A stretch of DNA of 64,000 bases from Nostoc sp. CHAB 5824 (GCF_020829665.1 NZ_JAIVFT010000003.1:248001-312000), one strand, 5' to 3'. Positions 15,776 through 25,783 are shown, counted from the stretch's first letter. Notes: a model not told the origin generated them from the letters alone. Numbers and translations are program-made.

Positions 15776-16044
15776 CGTAGATAACCTCTTTCCTGTTTAC
15801 AAGACTATCTCTAGAAATTGCTTTTGTTTTACTAATAAATCAAGTGCTATTTCCTACTCATACAAATTTTTATAACTATTTTTAATCATAGATAAAATCT
15901 ATAAGAAGCAAGAATGATACCATTAAATTTAACAGCTTCTTTCAAAAGTATAAATATACTAAGCTAATAATATTGACTCTCGAAGTAGCCTATTTTACCG
16001 CAGCTACCTCAAGCATTATATTAATCAATTAACGAAAGCTAAAC

Positions 16045-16905
16045 TTAGCTACTCAACTGCAATAATTGGTTATTTGGCTGACTACTTTCATTACTCATTA
16101 CTCGCTGAAGAACTGTTTCTCTAATATTGACAAACGCTTCGCTACTTCTATCTCGCGGGCGTGAAAGTCTCACAGGCAAATCCACAGAAATCTGCCCTTG
16201 TTCAATCACTATCACTCGGTCTGCCAAAGCCACAGCCTCTTCCACATCGTGAGTAACCAAAAATGCAGTAAATCTCCGCTCTTGCCATAAATTCTCAATT
16301 AAATGCTGCATCTCTTGGCGAGTTAGAGCATCTAATGCTCCCAAAGGTTCATCTAACAATAACAAACGGGGCTGACTGACTAATGCTCTTGCCAATGATA
16401 CCCGTTGCCGTTGTCCACCAGATAAAACATATGGCCACTCATCAGCCCGATCTTTGAGTCCGACTTTATCGAGTGCCCACAAAGCTTTTTCACGCCAATT
16501 GCCTTCCAAGCCCAACCCCACATTTTGAACTACGCGCTTCCACGGCAGCAAGCGGGGGTCTTGAAACATCACTGTTACAGAGCGGCTGAGTCTACGCAGT
16601 GGTTCTCCATCCAGTAGTATTCCGCCTGAAGTTGCTTTATCTAATCCTGACACAAGACGCAATAAGGTACTCTTACCGCAACCACTACGTCCAACAATAG
16701 CAACAAACTCACCAGCTTGAACTTCTAAATTCAGCGAGTTTAAAACAGTTTTATTACCAAAAACTTTCGTCAAATCCAAAATACTTAGTTGTGTACCTTG
16801 TACATTAGAAATCACTTGCAAAACCTCTTTTTTAGACAATCGGGATTTAATTATTTGATGAGACGTTGAAGGAAGCAAATCACAGTCAAAATGAATATAA
16901 GTCAA
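16045..16905 (-). CDS. ssuB: Aliphatic sulfonate ABC transporter ATP-binding protein
   Basis: ATPase driving uptake of organosulfonates. It has Walker A GRSGCGKS (~92-99), the Q-loop [17 protein letters not shown] typical of SsuB/TauB, the signature LSGGQRQR (~172-179), Walker B LLLLDEP and the switch His in [15 protein letters not shown]. 286 residues from the first ATG is ~35 more than usual. The conserved part begins at [14 protein letters not shown], so the true start may be nearer, for example around residue 30. It lies 48 bp or more downstream of ssuC in the order ssuD-ssuC-ssuB. The gap to ssuC contains a short inverted repeat (aaaagttaaaaattattggttttaacttttgac). Taurine- and nitrate-type ATPases are close relatives, but the neighbours favour sulfonate. 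Confidence 0.92.
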   Translation of the reverse strand: MTYIHFDCDLLPSTSHQIIKSRLSKKEVLQVISNVQGTQLSILDLTKVFGNKTVLNSLNLEVQAGEFVAIVGRSGCGKSTLLRLVSGLDKATSGGILLDGEPLRRLSRSVTVMFQDPRLLPWKRVVQNVGLGLEGNWREKALWALDKVGLKDRADEWPYVLSGGQRQRVSLARALVSQPRLLLLDEPLGALDALTRQEMQHLIENLWQERRFTAFLVTHDVEEAVALADRVIVIEQGQISVDLPVRLSRPRDRSSEAFVNIRETVLQRVMSNESSQPNNQLLQLSS

Positions 16906-16953
16906 AAGTTAAAAATTATTGGTTTTAACTTTTGACTTTAGTCGCTTTGGCAT

Positions 16954-17781
16954 TTATGACTTTTGATAATTTGGGTTCCAAGCCAAGAATTTCGTTTCTA
17001 ATCCTCTGGCAACAGCATCTGCTAATTTACCCAGCAGTGCATAGATCACAATACTCAAGACCACAACATCGGTTTGCATAAACTCACGGGCATTCATTGC
17101 CATATAACCAAGTCCGGAATCTGCCGCGATCGTTTCTGCCACAATTAGTGTCAGCCACATAATCCCCAAGGAAAAACGGACACCAACGAGAATCGAAGAC
17201 AAAGCTCCTGGAAAAATGATTTGCCACAGAAGTTGTGGTGTTTTCAATCCATAGACTTTTCCCATTTCAATTAGTCCAGGGTCAACACTACGAATTCCAT
17301 GAAATGTATTGAGATATATTGGGAAAAATACCCCCATAGACACTAGAAATAATCTAGCTTGATCGCCAATACCAAACCAGAGAATTACCAGCGGAATTAA
17401 TGCCAAATTAGGGATAGTCCGGAGCATTTGCAGGGAACTATCTAATAACTTTTCTGCTACACGGGAAAAGCCATTGAGCAATCCCAAACCAAAACCAATA
17501 CTCCCACCAACTATAAAACCAGATATTGCACGCCCAGCACTAATTCCTATATGTTGGAACAATTCTCCGGTGGAGGCTAGTTTAATGGCTGTGGCGATTA
17601 CGCCACTAGGGGCTGGTAAAATTCTGCTTGAGAGTAAACCCGTTCTGGAAGCAACTTCCCAAAGTACTAACACTAAAATAGGCACAATCCAGGGAACTAT
17701 TTTCTCAATTTGCGGGTTTTCTAACACCTCAATCAGGGATATATTATTGTTGCTTTTGGTGCGTTTAAGGATAATAGTCAT
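16954..17781 (-). CDS. ssuC: Aliphatic sulfonate ABC transporter permease
   Basis: Inner-membrane permease of the SsuC/TauC family with about six membrane helices, the first being WIVPILVLVLWEVASRTGLL. The EAA-type loop is VDPGLIEMGKVYGLKTPQLLWQIIFPGALSSILVG. The start was set at ATG 17781 (MTIILKRTKSNNN), which follows an AAAATCTAAAATCCAAAATT spacer like those before other genes here; an upstream TTG at 17832 or ATG at 17826 would add 15-17 residues. About 275 residues, normal for the family. Upstream ssuD ends 104 bp away, so they are likely one transcript. Confidence 0.92.
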   Translation of the reverse strand: MTIILKRTKSNNNISLIEVLENPQIEKIVPWIVPILVLVLWEVASRTGLLSSRILPAPSGVIATAIKLASTGELFQHIGISAGRAISGFIVGGSIGFGLGLLNGFSRVAEKLLDSSLQMLRTIPNLALIPLVILWFGIGDQARLFLVSMGVFFPIYLNTFHGIRSVDPGLIEMGKVYGLKTPQLLWQIIFPGALSSILVGVRFSLGIMWLTLIVAETIAADSGLGYMAMNAREFMQTDVVVLSIVIYALLGKLADAVARGLETKFLAWNPNYQKS

Positions 17782-17885
17782 GAAATTTTGGATTTTAGAT
17801 TTCCACAAGGATGAATCTAGAAGCATCGCCAAGATAATTCGTAATTTGCTCTTTAATTACGCATTACGAATTACGAATTATTAGG

Positions 17886-19043
17886 TCATGAAGCAGTTGT
17901 CAGTTGTTTAGCAAATTTTTCATTGGCAACTATTTCGCTAACAGTACTCAAGACTGGTGGCGTTAGCGGTACAGTTTCCCTCTGCAAAGGTAGGCGTGGA
18001 AATAATAATTCAGCAGTACGATACGCTTCTTCTAAATGGGGATATCCAGAAAAAACGAAAGTTTCTATGCCCAGTTCTTGATATTCCAGCATCCTAGCGG
18101 CAACGGTGTCGGGATCTCCAACTAGGGCTGTACCAGCACCGCCTCGCACCAATCCAATTCCTGTCCACAGGTTGGGGCTAATCTCTAAGGCTTCTCTACT
18201 ACCACTATGTAGTTGACTCATGCGCCGCTGTCCTTCAGAATCAGAGCTAGCCAAATCTTTCTGCGCTTTTGCGATCGCATCTTCATCTACATACTTAATT
18301 AGCTCATTGGCAGCATCCCAAGCCGCAGACTCGGTTTCTCGCACAATTACATGCAAGCGAATCCCGAAACGCACTGTTCTTCCTTGTTCAGCCGCTAATT
18401 TTCGGACTTCAGCAATCTTTTGGGCTACTTGCGCTGGAGGTTCGCCCCAAGTCAGGTAAACATCTATATGTTTAGCTGCAACCCGCTTGGCAGCAGCAGA
18501 TGAACCACCAAACCACAAGGGTGGATAGGGTTTTTGAACTGGTGGGAATAGGAGTTTGCTACCTTTGATATCCAGGTAATTTCCTTTAAAATCTACTGTT
18601 TCCCCACTGACAATACCCCGCCAAACTGTGAGAAATTCATCGGTTAAATCATAGCGATCGTCATGACTAAGATGCAAGCCATCGCCAGCCAGTTGCACAG
18701 GATCTCCACCTGTTACTACATTAATCAACAATCTTCCCTTAGAAATCCGGTCAAATGTTGCTGCCATCCGTGCAGCAGCACCAGGGGAAATAATTCCTGG
18801 ACGAATTGCTACAAGAAATTTCATCTGCTTGGTGACAGAGATAAAGGCGGCGGCGGTAATCCAAGCATCTTCACAAGAACTCCCTGTGGGTAACAATGCG
18901 CCCGTGTAGCCTAAACTATCCACAGCTTGGGCAATTTGCTGCAAATAATCAGGTGTGGCAACACGAGAACCAATATCTGTGCCTAAATAGCGTCCGTCAT
19001 GAGATCCAGTAGGAATAAACCAGAGAATTTGCATGTTTGTCAT
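17886..19043 (-). CDS. ssuD: FMNH2-dependent alkanesulfonate monooxygenase
   Basis: Bacterial-luciferase-type (LLM) monooxygenase that splits the C-S bond of alkanesulfonates with FMNH2 and O2, releasing sulfite and an aldehyde. [18 protein letters not shown] at the N-terminus, [23 protein letters not shown], the flavin/phosphate region [16 protein letters not shown] and the C-terminal [36 protein letters not shown] are all SsuD features. The start at ATG 19043 (MTNMQILWF) fits the family better than the one at 19079. No flavin reductase gene (ssuE) is seen in the window. About 385 residues, the usual size. Confidence 0.95.
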   Translation of the reverse strand: MTNMQILWFIPTGSHDGRYLGTDIGSRVATPDYLQQIAQAVDSLGYTGALLPTGSSCEDAWITAAAFISVTKQMKFLVAIRPGIISPGAAARMAATFDRISKGRLLINVVTGGDPVQLAGDGLHLSHDDRYDLTDEFLTVWRGIVSGETVDFKGNYLDIKGSKLLFPPVQKPYPPLWFGGSSAAAKRVAAKHIDVYLTWGEPPAQVAQKIAEVRKLAAEQGRTVRFGIRLHVIVRETESAAWDAANELIKYVDEDAIAKAQKDLASSDSEGQRRMSQLHSGSREALEISPNLWTGIGLVRGGAGTALVGDPDTVAARMLEYQELGIETFVFSGYPHLEEAYRTAELLFPRLPLQRETVPLTPPVLSTVSEIVANEKFAKQLTTAS

Positions 19044-19295
19044 GGTATGAGGGCTTAAAACTACGGAAATTCGACACAATTACCGTAGTTTTTAATCAGC
19101 ATCTTACAGGAAATTATCTAAAAAACTAGTGTCAATTCACGATTCATAAAAAATAACTGCCCACAAAATTTACTTCCTCACGGATAATACTGGTAATCAT
19201 TACACTTTTGCCGCAAGAATGGCTGTCGTGAAGAATACAAGTTTTGTGTTAATTACTCTTGTGTTGAATCTTTCTGCAAAAAAAAAGTCTGTGGG

Positions 19296-21041
19296 CTAGA
19301 AAGTAAATGTAGTGCGGAGAGCACCTACCCAAATCGGATCGTTGTTATCGTTATGTTCTGGCTTGGTAATCACATAAAAATCTGGAGTAACAGTAATGTT
19401 GTCATTCATCCGGTAGGTGTAGAAAGCCTCAATGTGTAAAGAGGTACTTGGATCTTCTCGAAGAAGCCCAGCATTATTCCTATAATCACTACTCGTGACT
19501 TTAGGTGGTATACCAACAATAATCCCACCCACATTGCCTTTCTTAAACAGGTCTGGTAAACCAACTGTGACCGCAGTATTAATAATCGTTGCATCACTAT
19601 CACCGCCTCTGTTTTGATGGGCGCGTGTATAGCCAAACCAACCACCTAAAATTAAGCTCCGAGTTGTTCTCCAGTTAAATTGAAATCCGAAGTTATCGGT
19701 TGTAGTGGAGTTTTGTTCAAAAGGATTTCTGGCGAAAGCGCTACCTGTGCCACCAGTGACGTTGAAATTAGGTTCAGCACCAGTAGTATTATCAATATAG
19801 TATTTGCGGGTGTAGGTCAGACCAAAGTCTAGCTGGCGTGTGGGTGATATGGTTAACTGAGCAAGTGCCAAATTAGTACCATTGAAAAGTCCACGCGTAG
19901 GGTTAGGAGCCTGATTATTATCTGCTATGTAACCTAAGCTTAATTGCAATTGATCGCTAAACTTATACCCGAAAGCTAAACCAGCACCATCAAAGCCTGG
20001 TCGATAAACGGTATGGTTGAATGTTGCAAACCGAGAAACAGCACCGTTTATCCCAGCAATGGCACCATTTAAAGTGGGAGTAAACACAGCTGGTTGAAGT
20101 GCTCTAGGGCCTACCCACACAGTAGCTTTTGAGCCTAATGGAAAACGATATGTTAACTGACTCAGATAGGTATCATCTCTCCCGTCACTATCAATGGTAA
20201 AACGGGTCATCTGGGTTCCCGTAGTAGCCCCTAAGTTAGGAATTTTATTTCCTGCTGTTAAAAGAGTAGTTAGTTGATCTCTGCCAGTAAAGCTCGTTTG
20301 AAAGTTAAGTCTGGCACGGTAAGCAAAAAAGGTTTGAGTAACATCATTTGTATCATTAGTAGCAGTATTATTGGCGCGCTCGCCAAATGTATCTGCTACT
20401 AAAAATGTTGCCTCACCAATCAATTTGGTAGTTGTAGAAAACTGATTGCCTTCTATCTTAGCTTGACGTGTTTCTAAAGCATCTATCCGTCCGCGCAGTG
20501 TGGCGAGTTCAGATGCAAATTGTTCTTGCAGTTTTTGCACAGTTGCTAAGTCTTCCTTTCGTACTAACTCTCCAGTGCTACTAGCAATCAATTCGTTGAG
20601 GCGATCAAGGGCTGCATTCAAGCCGGCAGCAAATTCATAACGAGTCAGCGCTCGGTTACCTTTAAATGTGCCATCTGGATATCCTGCAATCACGCCATAG
20701 CGCTCAACTAAAGACTGCAACGCTTGAAAGGCCCAATCTGTAGGTTGAACATCCGACAGCTGTGAAACAGATGTAACTTGCTCTATGCGATCGCTAGGAG
20801 TCCCTAAAACTGGCAATTTTACTGTGCTACCCAAGGGTTCTGTATTCACAGGTACTAGAGATGATTCAGGTGAACTCTTTTGAGCAATGGTAGCTGGGGT
20901 AATTTTGTTAATTGGTATTACTTGCTGTGTCGGCTGTGCTGTCTTTTCTACTTCAGCTGCACTTGCAGCTGAAGACAGGACTACCAGTCCACTGAACAAA
21001 GCTGGAATCACTAGCAAATAATTCCACAAAACTTTAGACAT
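19296..21041 (-). CDS. Outer-membrane porin with SLH domain (OprB family)
   Basis: ~581 residues from MSKVLWN; an ATG six codons upstream is possible. A Sec signal peptide with hydrophobic core near 8-28 ends SSAASAAEVE. It is followed by a Pro/Gln-rich linker, an SLH domain (SQLSDVQPTDWAFQALQSLV, VIAGYPDGTF, ALTRYEFAAGL; ~95-150) and a coiled coil (~165-200). An OprB-type beta-barrel ends in the aromatic TTFTF signature. Such SomA/SomB-like porins link the cyanobacterial outer membrane to peptidoglycan and let small solutes in. It is on the same strand as ssuDCB and ends 252 bp before ssuD, so it may supply the outer-membrane step for organosulfur uptake (inference). Confidence 0.93.
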   Translation of the reverse strand: MSKVLWNYLLVIPALFSGLVVLSSAASAAEVEKTAQPTQQVIPINKITPATIAQKSSPESSLVPVNTEPLGSTVKLPVLGTPSDRIEQVTSVSQLSDVQPTDWAFQALQSLVERYGVIAGYPDGTFKGNRALTRYEFAAGLNAALDRLNELIASSTGELVRKEDLATVQKLQEQFASELATLRGRIDALETRQAKIEGNQFSTTTKLIGEATFLVADTFGERANNTATNDTNDVTQTFFAYRARLNFQTSFTGRDQLTTLLTAGNKIPNLGATTGTQMTRFTIDSDGRDDTYLSQLTYRFPLGSKATVWVGPRALQPAVFTPTLNGAIAGINGAVSRFATFNHTVYRPGFDGAGLAFGYKFSDQLQLSLGYIADNNQAPNPTRGLFNGTNLALAQLTISPTRQLDFGLTYTRKYYIDNTTGAEPNFNVTGGTGSAFARNPFEQNSTTTDNFGFQFNWRTTRSLILGGWFGYTRAHQNRGGDSDATIINTAVTVGLPDLFKKGNVGGIIVGIPPKVTSSDYRNNAGLLREDPSTSLHIEAFYTYRMNDNITVTPDFYVITKPEHNDNNDPIWVGALRTTFTF

Positions 21042-21059
21042 GGGTTGTTTGTTCCTCAC

Positions 21060-22028
21060 ACAATATCAACTAAATTCCTCTGCTCAATCTTTTTCGGTAA
21101 CTACAAGACCTTGTGGAAGAGCGAACATCCGTATATATAATTCTTGGAATTTCTTCAGGGGAGTACAGCTATATACTCCTACAGGCAATTCATCTGTTAC
21201 AAAGATTTAGCGCTTCACCGCTACACATTTACTTTCAAAAAAGTAATTTTCACAAAAGACTTCTGGCAAAAACTTTTGACATATTATACAATTCAGCTAT
21301 GGGACTAGTAGCTGAAGTCAGTTAAATACAAGCTCAACAACTGAAAATTCAGTCGGTTATAACCAACTGTAGATGCTAGTTCTGAGGCATTTTCCACTGT
21401 CAGTATTGTAAAGATTTTTGCCAAATAGTTATTCCCAGAAACCAAATATTTTCGATTCCCTCTGTGCCAATGCGCTCACCAATTTTTTACCCTCGCCAAG
21501 GATGGCTAGGGTTTTGGAATTTATAAACTTTAGACGCTAAACAGCTTATCAGCTATTAGCTACTTTCACTCTTGCTCAAACTCTGAAAAACATTGGTACA
21601 TGCCTTGAGCCGGAATGGGATTCCTTGCTCTTATTTGGAGAAACTTCTCAAACAACGGTAAGTCTATCGAAATTAAGTTCTTTGTGTACTAACATTGGAT
21701 ATTTGCACAAAATCCTATAAAAGGCAAGTTTCTTTGGAGAGAGAATAAAGTTTTTTTAACATAACTTTACGTTTTAATTTGTTTGCTAAAATGCTTGCTT
21801 TTTGCTGAAAACTGTGAAAGACTTTTGTATATCAAAAACTACGGTTTATCGATCAAGTTAAAGTATTTAGTAGATATCAACCTGGTAGCAGCCTATTTTA
21901 AGGAGCCACAATTTCAGACTACTAGTAAGCCGTCAAGTAGATAGACAAACAGATTTCTAAATATTTTGCAGCATCGATGGGGTGAAGACTTGATGCTTAA
22001 GACTTTATCGATGGGGGGGAAATTGTAA
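21060..22028. promoter_or_regulatory. Long divergent intergenic region between the porin and the flavoprotein gene
   Basis: 969 bp separates the minus-strand porin-ssu side from the plus-strand flavoprotein-ferredoxin side, so it should hold both promoters and any shared regulator site. Small ORFs here (e.g. 21113-21325) have no coding character. A partly repeated gcatcgatggggtgaagac / tatcgatgggggggaaat pair lies at ~21972-22024, just before the flavoprotein start, and includes its G-rich ribosome-binding site. No known operator could be named with confidence. Confidence 0.4.
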
Positions 22029-23648
22029 ATGCTGAAGACGTTAACAAGGAATTTTGAACTCGACTTAGAAGCAGATGTGCTTGTCATAGGAGGTGGGCCG
22101 GCTGGAACTTGGGCGGCATGGAGCGCTGCATCAAGTGGAGCTAGGGTGATCCTCGTAGACAAAGGGTATTGTGGCACAACTGGATGTGCTGCTGCATCAG
22201 GTAATGGTGTGTGGTACGTGCCACCCGATCCCGAAGCACGAGAAACAGCAAAGGCAAGTCGGGAATCGTTAGGTGGGTTTTTATCCGATCGCAACTGGAT
22301 GGATCGGGTATTGAATCAGACTTATGTAAACGTCAATCAGTTAGCAGAGTGGGGTTATCCCTTTCCCACCGACGATGAGGGCAAACCCTATCGGCGATCG
22401 CTGCAAGGGCCGGAATATATGCGGCTGATGCGGCGACAAATCCAACGGGCAGGAGTCAAGATTTTAGACAACAGTCCCGCCTTAGAATTACTGGTTGATG
22501 AAGATGGTGCTGTTGCTGGTGCGACAGGTGTGAACCGTCAGACTGGTAGTAAATGGATAGTGCGATCGCAGTCCACAATTATCGCAACAGGTGGCTGTGC
22601 ATTTCTCAGTAAAGCGTTAGGATGCAACGTCCTGACAGGGGATGGTTATTTAATGGCAGCCGAAGCAGGTGCCGAAATGTCAGGTATGGAATTTTCCAAT
22701 GCCTATGGCATCTCTCCGGCTTTTTCTTCAGTTACCAAAACCCTGTTCTATAATTGGGCAACCTTCACCTACGAAGATGGCACTGTGATTCCGGGGGCGA
22801 GTTCTCACAGACGGTCAGTAATTGCCCAGACATTGCTGCAACAGCCAGTTTACGCCATTATAGACAAAGCGGCTGAATCGATGCGGCCATCTATGCGTTT
22901 AGCACAGCCCAACTTCTTTTTACCCTTTGACCGTGCAGGTATTGATCCATTTACTCAACGTTTCCCTGTGACTTTGCGCCTAGAGGGAACCGTGCGCGGT
23001 ACGGGGGGAATTCGGATTGTAGATGAGAGTTGTGCCAGTTCTGTACGGGGACTCTATGCAGCTGGAGATGCTGCCACACGCGAACTGATTTGTGGCGGAT
23101 TTACTGGTGGTGGTAGCCACAACGCTGCTTGGGCAATATCTTCTGGCTATTGGTCAGGGAAATCGGCTGCTGAATATACTCGCAGTTTGGGAGAACATAA
23201 AACTCAACGCCAAGTTAAGAGTGTTGGAGAAGTAATATTACAGAGTGGGAGCGATCGCTCCTTGGCAACTGATGAAGTGATTCAGGCAGTCCAAGCTGAA
23301 GTATTCCCTTACGAGAAGAATTACTTCCGTACAGAACAAGGCTTAACCGAGTCTTTGGGTAGGTTAAATCATCTCTGGCAAGAACTCCGCAGTAGCCAGG
23401 TAACGTCAGATAAAGAACTAATCCGGGCGCGAGAAGCTGCGGCGATGGTAGCCACAGCACGATGGATGTACAGCAGCGCCATTGAACGTAAAGAAACTCG
23501 TGGTATGCACAAACATCTAGATTATCCAGAACTTGATGCTAACCAGCAACATCACCTGATTAGTGGCGGATTAGATCAAGTTTGGGTGAAGAGTCAGTCT
23601 TTAGAGAGTACAGAAAAGCCTTTATCTAAAATTGGAGCATTAGTGTGA
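22029..23648 (+). CDS. FAD-dependent oxidoreductase of the FrdA/SdhA/AprA flavoprotein superfamily
   Basis: 539 residues. An N-terminal FAD Rossmann motif (VLVIGGGPAGTWAAWSAASSG, ~18-38) is followed by GTTGCAAASGNGVWYV, an internal capping-type domain, and the C-terminal FAD motif GGIRIVDESCASSVRGLYAAGDA then GGFTGGGSHNAAWAI. The closing helical region resembles AprA/FrdA-type subunits. It overlaps by 4 bp the gene for a dicluster ferredoxin, the usual electron partner arrangement of AprAB-like pairs, though it is shorter than AprA (~650). True adenylylsulfate reductase is unlikely in an oxygenic phototroph. Given the sulfonate genes around it, oxidation or reduction of a sulfur-compound intermediate is more plausible. 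Substrate unknown. Confidence 0.88.
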   Translation: MLKTLTRNFELDLEADVLVIGGGPAGTWAAWSAASSGARVILVDKGYCGTTGCAAASGNGVWYVPPDPEARETAKASRESLGGFLSDRNWMDRVLNQTYVNVNQLAEWGYPFPTDDEGKPYRRSLQGPEYMRLMRRQIQRAGVKILDNSPALELLVDEDGAVAGATGVNRQTGSKWIVRSQSTIIATGGCAFLSKALGCNVLTGDGYLMAAEAGAEMSGMEFSNAYGISPAFSSVTKTLFYNWATFTYEDGTVIPGASSHRRSVIAQTLLQQPVYAIIDKAAESMRPSMRLAQPNFFLPFDRAGIDPFTQRFPVTLRLEGTVRGTGGIRIVDESCASSVRGLYAAGDAATRELICGGFTGGGSHNAAWAISSGYWSGKSAAEYTRSLGEHKTQRQVKSVGEVILQSGSDRSLATDEVIQAVQAEVFPYEKNYFRTEQGLTESLGRLNHLWQELRSSQVTSDKELIRAREAAAMVATARWMYSSAIERKETRGMHKHLDYPELDANQQHHLISGGLDQVWVKSQSLESTEKPLSKIGALV

Positions 23649-23974
23649 TTGAGTTGGTCAGCGAATCGCGGTGCATAAAATGTAATATCTGCGTGAACAT
23701 CTGCCCGACCAACGTGTTTGACCGCGTACCCGATGCACCGCCAACCATTGCCCGCCAAAGTGACTGCCAAACCTGTTATATGTGCGAATTGTATTGTCCA
23801 GTTGATGCTCTTTATGTAGCACCAGAAAGCGATGTGGCGACTTCAGTCAACGAGGCAGAATTGGCAGAAGTAGGGCTACTGGGTAGTTACCGTGAAAATA
23901 TCGGTTGGGGACATAAACGTACATCAACAGCAAAAGCCGATCAAACATTCCAAATTCTGAAGCAGATGAAATAG
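23645..23974 (+). CDS. Ferredoxin with two [4Fe-4S] clusters, partner of the flavoprotein
   Basis: 109 residues from GTG 23645, which overlaps the upstream TGA and implies translational coupling. Two full cluster motifs are seen: CIKCNICVNICP (~9-20) and CQTCYMCELYCP (~41-52), each CxxCxxCxxxCP. The C-terminal ~50 residues have no cysteine. An APxSD-type loop and the tail WGHKRTSTAKADQTFQILK may dock the flavoprotein. Electron transfer to or from the upstream FAD enzyme is strongly suggested by the overlap. Confidence 0.92.
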   Translation: MIELVSESRCIKCNICVNICPTNVFDRVPDAPPTIARQSDCQTCYMCELYCPVDALYVAPESDVATSVNEAELAEVGLLGSYRENIGWGHKRTSTAKADQTFQILKQMK

Positions 23975-24090
23975 TACAGCGGAGAAAAAAGTCATGCTGG
24001 CATTAAAGAAAGCAGGAGGCAAGAAGCAGGAAGCAGAACGTAGTCCTAGAAAAGTTAAGGATTTTGAGTCTAGTGACTGTTTTCAAACTC

Positions 24091-24219
24091 GAAGATCCCC
24101 CCTAACCCACGCCAGTCGCTCCACTTGGGGAGACCCCAAGACCGCGCTGGCTCCCCTTAAAAAGGGGGGAAAAGAAATTCTAAAAGCCCCCCTTTTTAAG
24201 GGGGGTTGGGGGGATCTTC
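24091..24219. repeat. 129-bp dispersed repeat with perfect 12-bp inverted ends
   Basis: GAAGATCCCCCC at 24091-24102 pairs exactly with GGGGGGATCTTC at 24208-24219. Inside are further palindromes (CTTGGGGAGACCCCAAG near 24124-24140; CCCCTTAAAAAGGGG and CCCCCCTTTTTAAGGGGGG). It lies between the ferredoxin and the binding-protein gene, and is read through in frame by a long 5' extension of the latter. Related copies lie at 3541-3612 and 3651-3687. Confidence 0.8.
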
Positions 24220-24269
24220 AAAAACTAGGTTGGTTAACGAGAGGTTTGAAAATACGCCCTAGATACTTT

Positions 24270-25277
24270 ATGTCTAGTACGAGATTATCAGCTTCAGTGG
24301 CTTGTGTCCTACTGCTACTAACGACAGCATGTAGTCAAGGCGAAACTAAATCTGCTCAATCGATTAATGCCAATAGTGCTGTAGCTGCATCTAACAACAT
24401 TTCTACCCTACGAATAGGTTATGTAGGTAGTTCAGAACCCACAGGATCGCTTGGTTGGGCAAAGAAAAAGGGAATATTAGAGCGTGAGTTGCAAAAACTA
24501 GGATTTAAAAACATTACTTTTGCACGATTTCCTAACGGACCGGATCTAAATGAGGCGCTTGTCGCAGGACAATTAGATGTTGGGTCTTTAGGTGATACAC
24601 CAGCCATAGTTCTGAAAGCTAGGGGTCAGGAAACTCGACTGTTGCGGATTAGCCAATTTAATACAACCGCCTGGTTAGTGGCGAAAAAGAATGGTGCGCG
24701 ATCGCTCCCTGAACTTAAAGGTCAGAAAATAGCTACTCAAAAAGGTTCTTATATGCATCGATACCTCCTGGGTCTGTTAGCTGAAGCTAAAATTGACAAG
24801 GATGTAAAAGTTGTTCACTTGATGACTACTGAGGCAAAAGCGGCTTTAGAACGTGGTGATGTAGCAGCTTATGCAACCTCAAGCGATATGGGGCCTTTTC
24901 TGAAATCACAAGGGTTTCCAGTGATTGATTCTTCGGCAAATCATAAAGGTCTGTCAGGGACATCATTAGTTGTAGCAACCGAAAGCTTTCTGGCTAAACA
25001 GCCTGATTTTCCCCAAAAATTTAATGCAATTCTCACAGAAGCAGCCAAGGATTTAAAAGCTAATTCTGAAAAATATTATCAGTACCACGCCCAAATTACT
25101 AAATATCCCGTCGATATCATCAAAGTATCGTTACCACTTAAACAGATATCAGAAGAACCATTACCAGCCGAGGGTGTGAAACTTTTAGAAGGCACTAAGA
25201 ATTTTTTAGTCTCGCAGGGTTTAGCAAAGTCGGACTTTAAATTAACAGATTGGGTTGTGAACAAACAACAGCGTTAA
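24270..25277 (+). CDS. ABC transporter substrate-binding lipoprotein, sulfonate/taurine type
   Basis: 335 residues from ATG 24270. An upstream in-frame ATG at 23994 would add 92 residues, but those are mostly repeat-encoded and would hide the signal sequence. The start MSSTRLSASVACVLLLLTTACSQ is a clear lipoprotein signal with lipobox LTTAC. The mature part is an SsuA/NMT1-type fold: IGYVGSSEPTGSLGWAKKKGILERELQKLG, LVAGQLDVGSLGDTPAIVLKARG, LPELKGQKIATQKGSYMHRYL. It follows the flavoprotein-ferredoxin pair and probably feeds SsuBC-type transporters. The ligand is likely a sulfonate or related anion (inference). Confidence 0.88.
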   Translation: MSSTRLSASVACVLLLLTTACSQGETKSAQSINANSAVAASNNISTLRIGYVGSSEPTGSLGWAKKKGILERELQKLGFKNITFARFPNGPDLNEALVAGQLDVGSLGDTPAIVLKARGQETRLLRISQFNTTAWLVAKKNGARSLPELKGQKIATQKGSYMHRYLLGLLAEAKIDKDVKVVHLMTTEAKAALERGDVAAYATSSDMGPFLKSQGFPVIDSSANHKGLSGTSLVVATESFLAKQPDFPQKFNAILTEAAKDLKANSEKYYQYHAQITKYPVDIIKVSLPLKQISEEPLPAEGVKLLEGTKNFLVSQGLAKSDFKLTDWVVNKQQR

Positions 25278-25387
25278 TTTCTATCAGCCATTCTAAATGC
25301 GGGAGTAGAAGAAGCAAAGAGAGCAGGAGAGGTAGGAATCAGTAACTTTTCTGAGCAAGAAAAACAAATTTTTGTAATTAAGTCTTT

Positions 25388-25783
25388 CAAAGGTGCAATT
25401 TCCAGGCTCAAAGGCTCAACTTTCAAGCTCAAAGGTGCAATTTCCAGGCTCAAAGGCTCAACTTCCAAGCTCAAAGGTGCAATTTCCAGGCTCAAAGGCT
25501 CAACTTCCAAGCTCAAAGGCTCAACTTCCAAGCTCAAAGGCTCAACTTCCAGGCTCAAAGGCTCAACTTCCAAGCTCAAAGGCTCAACTTCCAAGCTCAA
25601 AGGCTCAACTTCCAAGCTCAAAGGCTCAACTTCCAGGTTCAAAGGCTCAACTTCCAAGCTCAAAGGCTCAACTTCCAAGCTCAAAGGCTCAACTTCCAGG
25701 TTCAAAGGCTCAACTTCCAGGTTCAAAGGCTCAACTTCCAGGTTCAAAGGCTCAACTTCCAGGTTCAAAGGCTCAACCGTCAT
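25388..25783. repeat. 21-bp minisatellite, about 18-19 copies
   Basis: Nearly exact tandem copies of a 21-bp unit containing GGCTCAACTTCC followed by aAGCTCAAA, AGGCTCAAA or AGGTTCAAA. As 21 is a multiple of three, both strands stay open. Plus would give heptapeptides of the SSKAQLP type and minus LEVEPLS. There is no ribosome-binding site or unique N-terminal domain, so it is treated as non-coding. It sits between the binding-protein gene and the first amidohydrolase, and could set spacing or transcription between them. Confidence 0.93.

Noticed and set aside
21113..21325. 70-residue ORF in the divergent intergenic region
   Set aside because: No ribosome-binding site, poor coding character, lies where promoters are expected.
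22029..23974. Genuine dissimilatory adenylylsulfate reductase AprAB
   Set aside because: Flavoprotein is too short and the host is an oxygenic phototroph; only the layout is similar.
23994..24269. 92-residue N-terminal extension of the binding protein
   Set aside because: Encoded mostly by a dispersed repeat and would bury the lipoprotein signal starting at 24270.
25388..25783. CRISPR array
   Set aside because: Units are contiguous 21-bp tandem repeats without unique spacers, and no cas genes lie near.
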